Counted from the first letter of the stretch, positions 14,055-42,208 are shown. The stretch: 64,000 bases of DNA from Eudromia elegans (GCA_003342815.1 PTEX01000150.1:1448168-1512167), one strand, 5' to 3'. The notes: a model not told the origin generated them from the letters alone. Made by a program: numbers and translations.

Positions 14055-14272
14055 GTAAGTGAAGGTATTGTATGGAAAACCTCTCTGGCTTCCACTGAAG
14101 TCAAGACGAAAACAAAACAGTCTAGGAGTCAGAGCTTTTCTTTCTCTACTTATTTAAGTGCCAGCCAGTGTTTTATGTGGCTGTTTATTAAATAATAATA
14201 ACACAATAATGCCCAGAGGCCCCAGTTAGGACTGGGAAGTCGCTGCAATGGGACTGTGCAAAGATGGAAGCA

Positions 14273-14341
14273 TCTCCTCTCCTCTCCTCTCCTCTCCTCT
14301 CCTCTCCTCTCCTCTCCTCTCCTCTCCTCTCCTCTCCTCTC
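14273..14341. repeat. (CTCCT)n homopyrimidine microsatellite
   Basis: About 14 perfect CTCCT pentamers, purine-only on the minus strand. The Arg/Glu-rich minus-strand ORF over it is an artefact. Confidence 0.96.
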
Positions 14342-16759
14342 CCGGGAAGGGCTTCTCCCCAGGCTCCGAGTCATCCGGAGTAGCTAATCCTTTTGTTTGT
14401 GTGGGAGTTTTGTGTTATTTTAGTTTTCACTTTTGATTTTTTTTTAATGTCAAGATATAGGATAACCAGGAAGACATACAAAGAGGTTTTCTTCAAAGTA
14501 GACGAGCATGCAAAGTGAGGGGGAAAAAAAAAAGAGTGCATGTAGATGTATATGCTAATTCTTAATAATTAAAACCAGAATGCTGCACAGGAGCTGTGCA
14601 TGGACCTTAACAGCTAAAATTAAAGCAAATGAGTGATTCTCCTTTCATGAAAATTGAGCCCTGGCGAAACTCTTCACTGGACTGAAGTCACTCCTCGCTT
14701 TAGAGGGAGGGGAGCACAGGAAGAGACGGGGACCTCTCAGGATGCCCTCAAAAGCCGGTAACAAAACAAAAGTGGAAACATGAGGCATGCGGGGAGGCCG
14801 ATCCGAAGGAGCGAGAGAAGAATAAGCTTGTTGCTCTTGGCAGAAAGCAACTGGCAAAAGTTAATTGCCTGGCCAGTGTCTTGTTGGGTTCTTTTTGTTT
14901 TATTATGAAACAGGATTTGTTTTTGTTGTAGAGGAATGGACTATATCCCAGCCGAGGAATCTGTGCTGGATAGGCCTTATGGCAGAAGTACTTTTTATAG
15001 AGAGATGTGAATGAAGACAGCGTGGATTCGATTCACAGGGCCTTTGTTCTAGACCTAAAGCCTTGTAGCTCCACAGGGAAATGGGGAGAGGAGGGTAAGG
15101 AAATCTTCATTGACTAGAATGGGGAAAAGAGACACCCTAAAGGGAGTCAACAGGAGAAGCTGAGGATTCCCTAGGGGAACCAGGACTTTACCTATTTATT
15201 ACTGAACAGAGAAGGTAAGAGCAAGTGGAAGGTAGTGCATGGGCACAAGCGGGCAGAGATGTGGAAGCATATGGGGTGAGTTTATCTGAGCTGGAAAGGC
15301 AGGTTAGGAAGTAGTTGTATGTTAATGGTGTCTAAATTAGCCGGAAAACAGAGAGGAGCCCAGAAGGCAGATGCAGAAGGAAAGAGAGGTTTGCGAGAAC
15401 ACGATGACCTCAGATTTTGTTGCATTTTGTCTCATTTTTACACCCTGGATGACAATAAATATTCTGCAGCAGGAAATGAGTGAACAGTCAGGTTGAGGCT
15501 CTAGGAGCTACTGTCCCTATTGCCCCAGGCCACATAATTAGTAGGGAATTGTTCATACATCTTGGTTGTCACCGCATCTTGTGCCAGTTTGTTCATCAAC
15601 ATCCTGGCATGCAGGAAACGTCTCCTGTTCACTACATCTAAGCCTTATAAAGCTGTGTATGTTCCTTGGAAACCTGGGCTCCAGTCCCCTGCAGCATCTT
15701 GGTGGCACTCACACAGCTCAAAGTATGTTTGACTTATTGGATCTTAATTCACATGTTTAATATTACTCACATGATTAATATTTTGCCTGTATTTTTTCCA
15801 TCATTCCTCTTCAATGTATTTTTAGGTGACTTGATTCTAATCTCCCTTTAGTAGAATTATATTGTTCTTTTACCAGTGTAATCACATATCGTCCTATAAA
15901 ATTTAATTTTTTTTTGCAAGAACCTTTGTAGAAAAGAGTGCATTTGCTTTCTGCTAAAGCAACCCCATGGCAGCTTTTGAGGATCAAGGGGAAATCAGAG
16001 TTTAGTCTGAGGAGTGTTTTTCAAAAAACTCACATGGGCAACCTCATGTGTGTAGCTTGAAAATGCAGACTCCTTATAGGCTAAAAGTAAGCAAAAAGGA
16101 CAAAAGGTAACAGAGACAGGTGCCATGGAAGTTTTTATTTGCCTATGAGAGCGTTTGAGAGGGCACGTCAGGCAGCGGAGGGTGTGCAGGCCATTGGGGA
16201 AGGGGGCATTTTTTGCGTTAGGTTGCAGTAACATCTCCAATACCCCTTGACATGGCCCCCCTGCACCCCATTCCTTTTGGCGAAGCGAGTCGAGGCCATG
16301 ACTGACAACGGGAGAAGAGCCCTCATCCCTGCCTAGCTGCTTTTGACACTTCCTGAAATTGCAGAGACACTATCTGCACTAGGTAGAGCTGCAAAATTTT
16401 ACTCGCTGCTTCCTAATTAGTCTATATCCAGGTGTGCTGGCACAATTCGTGCTTATACACCCGTGAGCCTAGCGCTTTTCCTTTTATAGACTCAATGCAT
16501 TGTCCTGGATATAGGTGATCTGATGGAAATGGGTTATTGCTGCCTCACTCATCTTCTGCAAAAGGACTACAAGGACTGCCTGGGTCTGTCCTGACCATCT
16601 TATGCCAGTGGAGGCAATCACATCATATAATCATTTTTCTTACAATATCAAGCTTAAAGAGCAGTCAGATTTGACTGTTTACTTTATTTCTGCCCTTGCT
16701 ACTGCTACTGCAAAACTGCTCCGGAATCTTATGCCTCTGATAGTCAGAAATCTCTCTGT

Positions 16760-16789
16760 GGGTATAAGTAATTGGGTATAAGTAATTGC
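16760..16789. repeat. 15-base direct tandem duplication
   Basis: The unit GGGTATAAGTAATTG occurs twice in a row, almost perfectly. Confidence 0.8.
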
Positions 16790-16880
16790 CAGCTCTTGTA
16801 CCAGCATGGTCCTTAAAACTAAAATAGATCTTAGAATTCCCTTGAACTTAACTGCCTCTTGTGCCTTATTATTTATTATG

Positions 16881-16912
<32 letters not shown>
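16881..16912 (+). repeat. Poly(A) homopolymer, 32 bases
   Basis: The longest homopolymer in the window. No recognisable retrotransposed gene precedes it, and I could not see target-site duplications. Confidence 0.95.
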
Positions 16913-16914
<2 letters not shown>

Positions 16915-19669
16915 TTGGGCCAAACATTCCTTTAATTTCTTGCAGTAACAAAGTTTTCCATTCCTATTTTTTAATCAGACCAGTCTACACAAATTCCACT
17001 TCGAATCAATCTTTCCGGAACGTGCATGACTGAAAATGCCTGCAGTACTTGAGATGAAATACTGCTCCAATACTTCTGCACTTCCTCAGGTCCTTACCAA
17101 GGACCCCATCTGCCCTGCAGAAGGTCACCTCGCACTGCAGGTTCACACTGTAATGTTACATACACTTTAGCAGCATGAAACAGTGCCAGAAGATGAGCTG
17201 CCCTTCCCTGACCTCTGGCTTTCATTCCGCCCCCCGTGCATCCTTTCCATTTTGCCAGCACTTATTTGTGTTACTGTACAACAAAGCAGATTGAGAAAGT
17301 GATTGAATGGTTTTTCTCTTGGCTCTTTTTCCCACCTTATGATTCCTGCACTAATCCCCCTTTTTTTTTCAGCTTAACTAATCGTTTTTCACTTGGCACC
17401 ACACAGACATTTCAGTGAAATCCTGACAGATTCTCTCTGCTGCATCGTGCCTATAAAATCTGCAGGCACAGTGTGTGCCTAGCACACAAGAAAGAAACCT
17501 TTGATATGTATGACCAAATTCAAATGGAATGGCAGACACTGCTAATGTGACTTCTCCTAAACCAGGGTGCAATGGAACAAAGCCTAGAAAACAGCTCAGT
17601 GAACTGGAGGTCACATGCAGAACCGGCTAAGGAGAAGCGACCCACTGTGGGAAGCATCACCTTGCTCCATAAGTGGGAGGAATACGGGCAGAAAGCATCA
17701 AAGGAAGTAAAAGCTCTGTGATGTGGACTCTGCACAGAATGAATGGGATGTCTCAAGGAAAAGGAAGAGGAAGAAGAATCAACATGGGACATGAAGAGAA
17801 TGGGAGGAAGACAGAAAAAAACCCTAAGAATAATAGAGGGATGGAGTGATGGCAGAAGGAAGGAGATGAGAACGGAAGAAAAGATGATATATAAAGACTA
17901 GCATTCACACAGCAAGTATTTTCCTCATGGCACCAAAGCAAGGTACTAAAACACTCACTTTCCCACCCATTCTAAACCATACAGAGGCCATAATGTTGCC
18001 CTACCCCTGGACGTGCCCTGTTAACAGGTGTCATGCCTGAAGTGCAGATCCAGTAAAAATCAGTACAATGGCAGCTCTAAATAAACTGGTCTGTTCCCAC
18101 TATTAATAAAATTAGTTAATGTTGTTTTCTTAAAACTGTTCTTATAATATATAGATTTACAATAACACCCTATGTAGCCCAAAATGGGACACGGCAAATT
18201 GCTTGTATGGTAAGAAAGTACAAGAAAGAACAATATAAACAGCGGTTTGCAGCCTTGACCCTATGGTGTTCCCTACCGCAATGAAAGTAAAAACACATGT
18301 TCCCTGACAACCATCAAACACTTTGCCACTGCTGTTGGACATTTCGCTGCCTCAGGGCTTGTCGAGGGCAAAGCAGCATTGGTTTAGCTGGGTTTAATTT
18401 GTTGTAAAGGGCTGTGTGAATTCCGATTTTGACTTAAGTCAGACTCATTTCAGTTTAGCTCAACAAATTAAGGTCAGTTAAAGCCTGAGTAACTCTGTTG
18501 ATTGGGACAATCATGTCTCCAATCAATTGCTTACGATTATAGTCCTACCTGCCTTGGCAAAGGCTTGTTTTCTAGTAGCTTGGCTTGATGAAGTCCGGCC
18601 TGGCTCCTCAGACCCTTAATTGACTTCAAAATCATGCCTGAACTGTGCTCCTTAGGACCTGGCATGACTCGAGCTAATGTCACTGTTTCTTTTCTGCTTC
18701 TGATGGAAGTAAAAAAAAAAAACAAACAAAAAACCACAAGACCCTACACATAAACCAGCACAAATATGAAGTTCAATGGGAGAGTAATGACTACTCCAAA
18801 ACTAAGTGTATTTTTTCATTATTGCAGCTAAACATGGGCGCATATCAACACATAGATGAATATAGAACTGGCTTAGTCCTGAATAGGCACAGAGCATTGT
18901 GAACAACACAGGAGCACCTCACATACATCGAGGCACGATGCTCCTAATTCAAAACTTCAAAACTTTGCGCCTCAGTCTTCCTGGGTGAAGTACTTGGTCA
19001 GAATAAACTGTTGCATGAACACAAGGAAACCTGTCTGCTTAGGGAAATCCAATGGAAATTGCAAATTAAATGAATGGAAAATCAGGCATCATTATTCTGA
19101 GTAAGAGCATCTGCAGAAGGAGTTATACCGGTATAACAATAGCAGGGCAGCTGTGACACTGTAACAATGTCAGCACGTTTCCTTAGTCTGCTTATGGAGA
19201 GCCTGAACTTGTCTTAGTTTTAGAAGGGCTTGTCAACTTCCTCCTTAGTGAGGAAATATGTTAAGTACTTCCTCTGCAAAGGGGAAAAAAAAAATCAAGG
19301 AGAATAGTTCTGCTTTTTTCCATAATTAGTTTTAGGTCAAGGCCTAAACTACGTAAGTTAAATTTCTCCTAGCTTTTCCAACATTGTCATGTGCCATCTG
19401 CCATAGGGGAAAAAAAAAAAAAGGCAAACCACTGATTATTGTTCCTATTTTCTGTTGGGCAGAAAGGCTCAGCCAGGTCGCCCTACCTCTAGGGACCTTG
19501 GCTACCCTAAAGAAACGCACACCCGCTTTGCTAGCACAGGGGTGAGGTTTGTGCTCAAGCTGTCTGGGGTCTCTCATTAGGGTTTAATATTGGCTACATA
19601 CATGGAACTTGCAAAGCTAACGATGTTGGGGCGTTTTGTTTTTCCAAATGCCATTAGAGAAAGGCCAGC

Positions 19670-19694
19670 TTTTTTTTTTTTTTTTTTTTTTTTT
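19670..19694 (+). repeat. Poly(T) homopolymer, 25 bases, bordering the CpG island
   Basis: A run of T just upstream of the AKIRIN2 CpG island. Such a dA:dT tract may exclude nucleosomes at the island edge; that role is inferred. Confidence 0.9.
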
Positions 19695-20013
19695 AATAGT
19701 AGTAATAAATAGAAAGCTGCCATTGCCAACTCCTCCCGTGGGCACGGTCCTCCCTACGGAGCGAGCAGCTGCGGCCTGCACAGAGCCCCGCCGCTCCGTG
19801 ACCGCCTCCCTCGCCACCCTCCCCAGCGCACCGAGGTGACCAGGAGAAAGAGGAGGGGCCCCTTGTGTCCCACGGGCCCCAAGGGCAGCGGCCGCCGTCC
19901 CCGCACCCCCCGGGCGCCGCCATCTCGCGTCGCCTCCCCCAGCCCCTCCACCAGCCGGCAGCCGCCAAGGGGGGATTTAAATCAGAACCCGGAAGCCGGC
20001 GCGGGCGCCGCTA

Positions 20014-20035
20014 GGCACGGCGGGACTTGTAGTCC
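20014..20035 (-). promoter_or_regulatory. ZNF143/Staf-like site, minus orientation
   Basis: Read on the minus strand this is GGACTACAAGTCCCGCCGTG followed by CC. It closely matches the known ZNF143 consensus (ACTACAATTCCCAGCATGCC). It lies about 500 bases upstream of the ATG in the CpG island. Confidence 0.55.
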
Positions 20036-20074
20036 GTGCTCCCCGCGCGGGCGCGGCAGGGCGGGCGCGCGGGG

Positions 20075-20095
20075 ACCACAGCTCCCGGGAGCCTC
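20075..20095 (+). promoter_or_regulatory. ZNF143/Staf-like site, plus orientation
   Basis: ACCACAGCTCCCGGGAGCCT resembles the ACTACAATTCCCAGCATGCC consensus, with several mismatches. It faces the stronger site at 20014-20035 in opposite orientation, about 40 bases away. Confidence 0.4.
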
Positions 20096-20538
20096 CGCGG
20101 CCGCCGCCGCCCCAGGCGCGCAGGCGCGGTGCGGGGGCTGGTTTTTGAATCCGCGGCGTTGTTGTTGACGCCATATTGCTGGTGCGGAGTCACAGAGGGG
20201 AGCGCTCCGCCGCCGCCGCCATCGCTCGTCATCGGCGGCCCCGCGCCGGGTAGCCGGGCCCCGCTCCGCGCCCGCCGGCCCCGCTGCGCCCCCGCCACCG
20301 GCCAAGGGCGCGATCGGCCCGGCCGAGGGCGGCCGCAAGAAGAAAAGGGCTCGCGGCGGCGGCCGAGCCGGAGGCGCCGCGGTCGGGGCCGCCGCGCGGA
20401 GCGAGGCCGGTGGGGAGGCGACGGCGGAGGCCCTGACGCGGCCGCCCCCTTTTCCGCGCGCCGCCGCCCCGCCCCGCCGCGCGGCCGAGGAGCCCCCGGG
20501 CAGCGCCGCTCTGCGCTCCGCCGCCGCCGCCCTGCGCC

Positions 20539-36398
<15,860 letters not shown>

Positions 36399-36727
36399 AT
36401 CACGTTTTCTGCATACGTGGGCTGCCCTATCCACCCTCTTTTATTGTTGCAAGCTGTCCCAGTAAAGACTTGCAGCAATGCCATATTTCTCCCCCTGTGA
36501 ACACAGGTTATTTCAAGCTTTTGTCAGTGGCAACCACTCTTATGCAGCAACTGGTTTTGGAGTGCTCCCTGATGTCAGTACCACCTGGATGTGGACCTTT
36601 GCTACCTGTAATAATACCAGTGGCCTCATTTGCTGTATCATTACAATTTGGCTTCTTATGTTAATAAGTTTGAAAAAGTAAAGGATTAAAGCTGGTGTTC
36701 TAGAAGTTGCCCTTCACTGGTTGTGTA

Positions 36728-36733
36728 AATAAA
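36728..36733 (+). terminator. AKIRIN2: Proximal poly(A) signal of AKIRIN2
   Basis: Canonical AATAAA about 330 bases after the stop codon. It overlaps a Pumilio-type element TGTAAATA at 36724-36731. Confidence 0.6.
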
Positions 36734-37049
36734 AATGTAGAATGACACTTCTGACTGAAGTTAGTGTGGTTTTCATAACTGTGCACTACAACAAGGCTGT
36801 AATCACAGTTGAATTAGAATGTAATCCCAGGACAATTTTAAGCAAATAGCCCACAGTACTGCCTGTGAAATAGTGAAGGAGGGCATTTCTGTATTCCATG
36901 ACTTTTTTGGGGGTTAAGAATGGGTTTATATGATTTCTCATTTTTGTAGTTTTTATTTATTCTATCAGTCTTTAACAAATGTTTATTGCTGCAATTTTTC
37001 AGTGTATCATTGTTTTACTGCCCTTGTAGTACTGGAATTTAGTTGGAAG

Positions 37050-37055
37050 AATAAA
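37050..37055 (+). terminator. AKIRIN2: Alternative poly(A) signal of AKIRIN2
   Basis: Canonical AATAAA in the sequence GAAGAATAAAACATTT. The T-rich run TTTGTTTTT lies 20-30 bases downstream, as expected for a downstream element. Confidence 0.55.
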
Positions 37056-37111
37056 ACATTTACTTCTAATCTGTTTGTTTTTAATATGCAGGTGGAACTT
37101 TGCTGTGTNTG

Positions 37112-37117
37112 AATAAA
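37112..37117 (+). terminator. AKIRIN2: Distal poly(A) signal of AKIRIN2
   Basis: AATAAA followed by a T/G-rich stretch (TCTGAGTGTTTAAATG). A minus-strand AATAAA lies 28 bases further on (37145-37150), so this point could end transcripts from both directions. Confidence 0.5.
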
Positions 37118-37150
37118 CTTAAATCTGAGTGTTTAAATGAAAACTTTATT

Positions 37151-40100
37151 TACTAGCAGTTCTGGGTTGGGCCAGAGTTTCAGATCAGCAGAGAGGTGGA
37201 TGAAAATCTTGTCCAACTCCAGAAAGGATGGGAAATCTTTGAGCTTTGCATATACTGCTTCCTGTTGTGGAAGTGTATTTATTATATAATGGAGGAGAAA
37301 CTTCTGATTTAAGGTATTGCAACTGACTGCTAAAACAGCTGTGCTTTCCTCCCTTCAGACTGGAGTGTCCTGTTGGGGAGCCCTGCTTGTGATAGGGCAG
37401 GCCCTTGCAGCAGCTACAGGTGGACAAGGCTGCTGTGCAGGAGGCTGCAGCCAGGTGCGTTCGGCTGTGCAGACTGCTGTGTCCGTGGCATTGGTGGATT
37501 GTTATTCTGAGTACTGGAGATTTACTGAAAACGTACTCCATGGCAACTCCAGATATGTGTGCTATAGGTAGAACTGGTTTTCAGATGACTTGGATTATGT
37601 GATTTTGGGGCTTGGAGCAGTTCAAAAGCAATCTTTTGATTAAACTGTGCTCCTTCCTTAATTTAACTTGCTGTCAGCTTTGGGTTACTCAGAAGCCTTG
37701 TTATCATATAGGTCTGTACCCTTTCAGCTACATGGAGAAAAGATTTACCTGATATGTAATTGAAACCTCAGCTGGTGATGCCTGTGGTTTCGGAGATGCC
37801 ATGTGTTGAGCTCTCTGTGAACTTTTATTTGGAAAGCAGTGAGATGCAGGTTCAGATGCACACAAGCCTGGTAAATCTGAATAGGCTCCCTGCTTCCCTG
37901 AAACATGCCACCCTTCAACAGTGGGCTTATTTCTCGTTCATTACAGAATTTTGGAAATGGAAAAATCTCTGCTAGGTTATCATTGCCAGTCTTCTGTTGC
38001 TGAAGATGGATACAAACATGAGCTCATTTCTGCTGTCTTTCTCACCTCACTCAGGGCTTTGCTCCTGTTACGTTGCCAGCGTAGGAAAGCAGGACAGGGT
38101 TGATGCAGGTGATCCCTGCTCAAATTTCAGCATCCTCATTGCATCTCCTGTGATGGGTTCCAGATCATCATTGTTCTGACTTGATATAAATGTCTCAGTC
38201 ATAATCCCAGAGTGGAGTAGAAGATGCCAGCCAGTCTGATTGTCTCTGCACTTCAGCTGATCTTATCCTTGGGGACATTAAGAGCTGCTATAAATACAGT
38301 CTTTTGCCAGGTTAAATATAATGCCCCATGGGTGCTTATGTACTGTAACTATGGCGTGTGTGATGGGTGCCTGCAGTGAAAATGAGGTTGCATTCATTCA
38401 TTGCAGGATTTAACAACTGCTGCTTGTTCTGTCTTCAGAGTCGAAGTGGCATCTTTGAGTGCTTCGGAGTGAATTTCTGACATGACTTTTATGTGAAAGG
38501 CTCGTTCCTATAGCTGACTCTTTCCTTAAGAGGAACAATGTTGGTTGCATGGGTACTACTCAAAAGTATTATGTGGCATTTGGATTCCTTCAAGGCTGCA
38601 GGTGAAAAATGTTTTGGAGAGCATTTTCAAAGGTTTCCCCAGAGGGAGTTGAGTGAAATAGAAATGGATAAGGTTTGCTAAATAACTTATTTGCATTGCA
38701 TTTTTGGTGGCCACAATGAGAATAGCCTTTCCATTTATATGGAACTGGAGTTAGCCCAGAAGCAAAGGGAGTCAAGGGCAGTTGATTTTACTGCATTAAG
38801 TGGCAGTTAAAATCTCAGTTAACCCTGTTTTAAGCTATCAATCTGTATTTTTTCCCCCAGATCTACTACTATGGACTTTAAAAGCAGACTCCCATGTACA
38901 TACTGACAGGCCATGTGCACGCTGATTCTTACAAGTAGGTAACTGTAACATTCGGCATTTGCCAGGGTGGCAAAGTGAAGTTTTGAGCACTTGTGTGCGG
39001 TGTGTTTGAGCCCAGCTGGTGGGCAGCTCTGGGAGAAGCAGCAGCTGCATAAGCGGATGCCAGTGAGAAGGTGGGTTCCGTGGCAGCTCCCTCCAGCTGC
39101 AGAGGGATTGGCTGCACGAGCCGCAGCAGGCAGCAAGGAACAGGAGGCCGATGCCACTCTCGGGGTTTCTGCTTTTGTCCCGAATTAGCACAGGGACCTT
39201 TGTACTGGAAGAAATTAAACTTTTTTTATGCCATTCTGAAATTCTGAGATGAAAAATGTGGGGAAGAATGACTGCAGTACAGGTAGCCAGTTTGTTGATT
39301 TTACATGCTGCTCTAGCTCCCCTCTTTTTTTCAGACTTTATCTGAAACCAGTACTGTAAGGAGGTGTCAAAGATGATAACAATACAGAAAATCGGTGTAC
39401 GTGATAGCTAACTTACCTTAAGGTGCAGTTTTTATCAGTACTTGTGCTTGGAATATGGGGGTCTTGAAGAGCCTAGTTATCCAGAGGTGAAGCTTTGTAC
39501 ACTTCCTGATATTTGGGGGAGTGTTTTTGTCATGTTCACTTCTCGTGAACATTGGAGACACGGGAGTTGGGACTAAGCAAATTCCAGTCTCTTAAACAGC
39601 CAAGTTTAAGTTTGAGATTTATAAGCAGTTCTGTTGCATTTTTTTTTAACCTTTCCACCCTCTTACCCACCTTGCTCAGGAAAAACAAATTACATGGCCA
39701 TCCTAATATTTTACATGAGAATGTTGCTTTTAGTGTATGGCATAGTTTGAGGTGCCAAGTTCTGAACTAAAGGTTTTATCCAAAGAAACCTTGTATCACA
39801 GAGTAACTGCAATCTGCCCATTTTTATAGCTTAAAAGCTGTGTGCTGTTGAGGCTTGCTCCTCATATTTCCAAATATTTTGCCCATAGAAGAGTTGGAAA
39901 GCTAGCTCATCTTTCTTCTGTGGGGTGCAGGAAGTGCTGAGGGGACAGGTGTGCGGGAGCACTTGGCTGCTAGAGAGTGAGGCAGGGGGCTGGTTTGCTC
40001 TTAATTTTTCAGCTGTATTTATACAACGTCAGGTTCAGAAAAGGGAGGCTGTGGACCTATACTGAAATTTCTCATTTTCCCCTCTGTATAGCTTAGTGCA

Positions 40101-41579
40101 AGGATCCTCAAAACGCTGCTGTGCTCCTGTGCAAGTTCCTGTCATTACCATTTGCAGTGTGTATGTTGAGGCACTCAACAAAGGCAAATAAACTTCTCAT
40201 CTTCCTCAGATGCTTAATTTGCTTTACAGCACTTGGACTGGGGTCCCTTCGTAAGCTCAGCAGATGTTAATGTGTCTTTGCCATCCAGTACCTTTGCTGC
40301 AGCTAGGGCACTCAGTATCACTGAGACCCTTATCTTACACCTAAACCCCTCACCTTTCTTGCCTCTGCTTCTCCAAGTGCTGTTAGATTCTGCTCTAGGC
40401 TTGGTGCAGTGGCAAGGTTCTGCTCTAGGCTTGGTGCAGTGGCACTTATGCATGTCTTGTTACAGCCCTTTGTGCTGGAAAAGTGATTCACTCCTTGGAG
40501 CTCCACTTTCTATAGTGCTTTTTTTGTGTGTATTTTATGAGGGGCAAGGCTGACATTGAGGACAGCTGTGTGAGTGCAAGGAAGCAGCCTGAGTCTACTG
40601 CCACCTGACTGCAGCACTCTGAAACCAGCTCCTCTCCTCTCCCCCTCATGGTGAGGCAGGCTGGGGATTGGAGGAGGTGAACAGTCTGCTAGAGGAAGCA
40701 GAGCAGTCTGACCATCTCACCAAAGGGTTGCAGTTAGAAGTTTAGACATAGTATTTGTGTTTTCCTCAGGCTAAGTAATAAGACTGAGTTAAATCTCCAC
40801 CTGTCCATACAGCTGCAACCCATCTTGTCTTCCTCAAAGCAGTTTATCAAAGTATGCCAGGAGAGATGGCATTCTAGAGGGAGTGCAGCTTTTCCCAGGC
40901 TTGGGAAACATGGCCATTAGGCCATCAACATAACTACGTTTGCTCTGTAAATACTGCAGTGAAGCTTTTAAAGGGCTGGTTAAAAAGCTCCAGCTCAGCC
41001 TGTTCTGCAAGCAGGGCTCAGGTGGGGGTTTCCTTCCCCCAGCAGCCCTGCACCTGTGGGGCTTGTGCTACATGGGGCAGACAGCAGTCAAGGAGCAGCA
41101 GCACTCCTGGTCTTAGAAGACTGTCCAGCAAAGAATTTTTTTTTTCCCCCACTTAAGAGCTGTCAGAAAAGCAGCATTTCAACACTGCCAGCCACCAGTT
41201 ACCCTCTCCTCCCATAACTATTTCCCTTGTCCTGCTGTGCATCTCCCAGCCTGAAGGAGAAGAACACTAGCTCCAACCTCCAGTGCAGGTTTATTACCTT
41301 CCTCCAGTGCTCAAGGGCTGTGTTCTCATTCAGCCTGTGCTGACATAAATTCCCCTGGCAGCAAGTCTGGCTGGTACGAACAGAAGGGAACAGATTAAAC
41401 CCTTTGATAAGGGCAGAAGCAAACGGCATGGCATGAGTCTGTTATCTCCAAAATGGTTGTTCCTTTCTCCTTAATGAACAAGCCTTTCAGAGGTCTGCGA
41501 ACTGGTCTGCATAGAAAACACTAGTTGTGCAGAAGAGTGGGCTCTTGCTGCTGAACATGCCCACTTACCATCTTTTTTA
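37151..41579. other. Intergenic interval between the convergent AKIRIN2 and ORC3 3' ends
   Basis: About 4.4 kb with no recognisable gene. It contains a GC-richer patch at 39.0-39.15 kb and the 30-base tandem duplication at 40.39 kb. A longer 3' UTR of either gene could run into it. Confidence 0.6.
40388..40445. repeat. 30-base tandem duplication, two copies
   Basis: A unit beginning TTCTGCTCTAGGCTTGGTGC and ending CAGTGGCA is present twice, head to tail, with essentially no divergence. It is therefore a recent event. Confidence 0.9.
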
Positions 41580-42102
41580 AGCACAGGTGGTGATTTATTT
41601 TTAAGTATTCAAAGATCTGGAAGGCATTTTGTAATGATGACTCAAATCCCATCAGATTATGCACAAATTAACAGTGTTACTTCATCATTTCTCTATCTTA
41701 AATATGCAGTATTCTCATTTTGGCTTGGTAGCCTGAATGATATTGATATAGTCTTAGCTATCACACATCAAGGAAGATTAAGACTGGTAGAGCAAGCAGT
41801 ATTTGAAACATGGGTATTAGAAGAGCAGTACATCATGTGTGAAGGTTGTTTTATCAAGAAAAAAAAAAAAACCAAAAACATTTTGTTAACAGTTCATCAA
41901 GGCAACGAGCATCAAGGCAAGATACTGATCTTTCATCTTACCTGACAACATTCAGACATCTTTGCATACTGAGTCAGAATCAGAGTTACCAGAAGTTAAT
42001 GCAGGAAGAACAAAGCCATTGTACCATGTTATAAAGAACCCATTTACTGAAATTTTGCAGCACACGTAACATCTCTTTTGGCTCCTTCACCATCTTGGCC
42101 AC
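41580..42102 (-). other. ORC3: Probable ORC3 3' UTR
   Basis: Sequence downstream of the ORC3 stop codon up to the first canonical minus-strand AATAAA. Its extent is inferred. The variant hexamer AGTAAA near 42040 could give a much shorter UTR. Confidence 0.45.
41594..41599 (-). terminator. ORC3: Candidate ORC3 poly(A) signal
   Basis: AATAAA on the minus strand about 500 bases after the stop. A second minus-strand AATAAA lies at 41290-41295. Confidence 0.4.
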
Positions 42103-42208
42103 CTAACAGCTTCCCCACGTCAGCCGTGCCACATGATCCGTTTTCTGTTTGCTGGGCTTGATGAAGCCCAGGAGCTCCAGTTCCGAAACAGCTCGAATGA
42201 AACGAGCA
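42103..42208 (-). CDS. ORC3: ORC3 terminal coding exon
   Basis: The acceptor is AACCCCCAG. The exon reads [20 protein letters not shown], then [14 protein letters not shown] and TAG. It is the end of the winged-helix domain and of the protein. Confidence 0.97.

Larger units (their letters stand above)
14342..19669. other. Intergenic sequence upstream of the AKIRIN2 promoter, no gene seen
   Basis: It contains a plus-strand purine-rich stretch at about 15.05-15.40 kb, a 15-base tandem duplication and homopolymers. Nothing codes for a known protein. Confidence 0.55.
36399..37140 (+). other. AKIRIN2: AKIRIN2 3' UTR
   Basis: A/T-rich sequence after the TGA, holding AATAAA hexamers at 36728, 37050 and 37112 and a TTTATTTAT-type AU-rich motif near 36953. 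The true cleavage site is not determined, so two or three isoforms of about 0.35, 0.68 and 0.74 kb are possible. One ambiguous base lies at 37109. Confidence 0.7.

Noticed and set aside
14150..14374. Arg/Glu repeat ORF on the minus strand
   Set aside because: It is the translation of the (CTCCT)n repeat, with no coding sequence around it.
15020..15045. GATTCGATTC resembling a tRNA B-box
   Set aside because: No A-box, acceptor stem or cloverleaf can be drawn around it.
16850..16912. 32-base poly(A) considered as the tail of a processed pseudogene
   Set aside because: No poly(A) signal and coding-like sequence precede it in a suitable arrangement, and no flanking duplication was seen.
1..20000. 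Possible SPACA1 or CNR1 exons in the left 20 kb
   Set aside because: I looked for recognisable SPACA1 and CNR1 peptide signatures in the translated frames and saw none, so the region is taken as intergenic.
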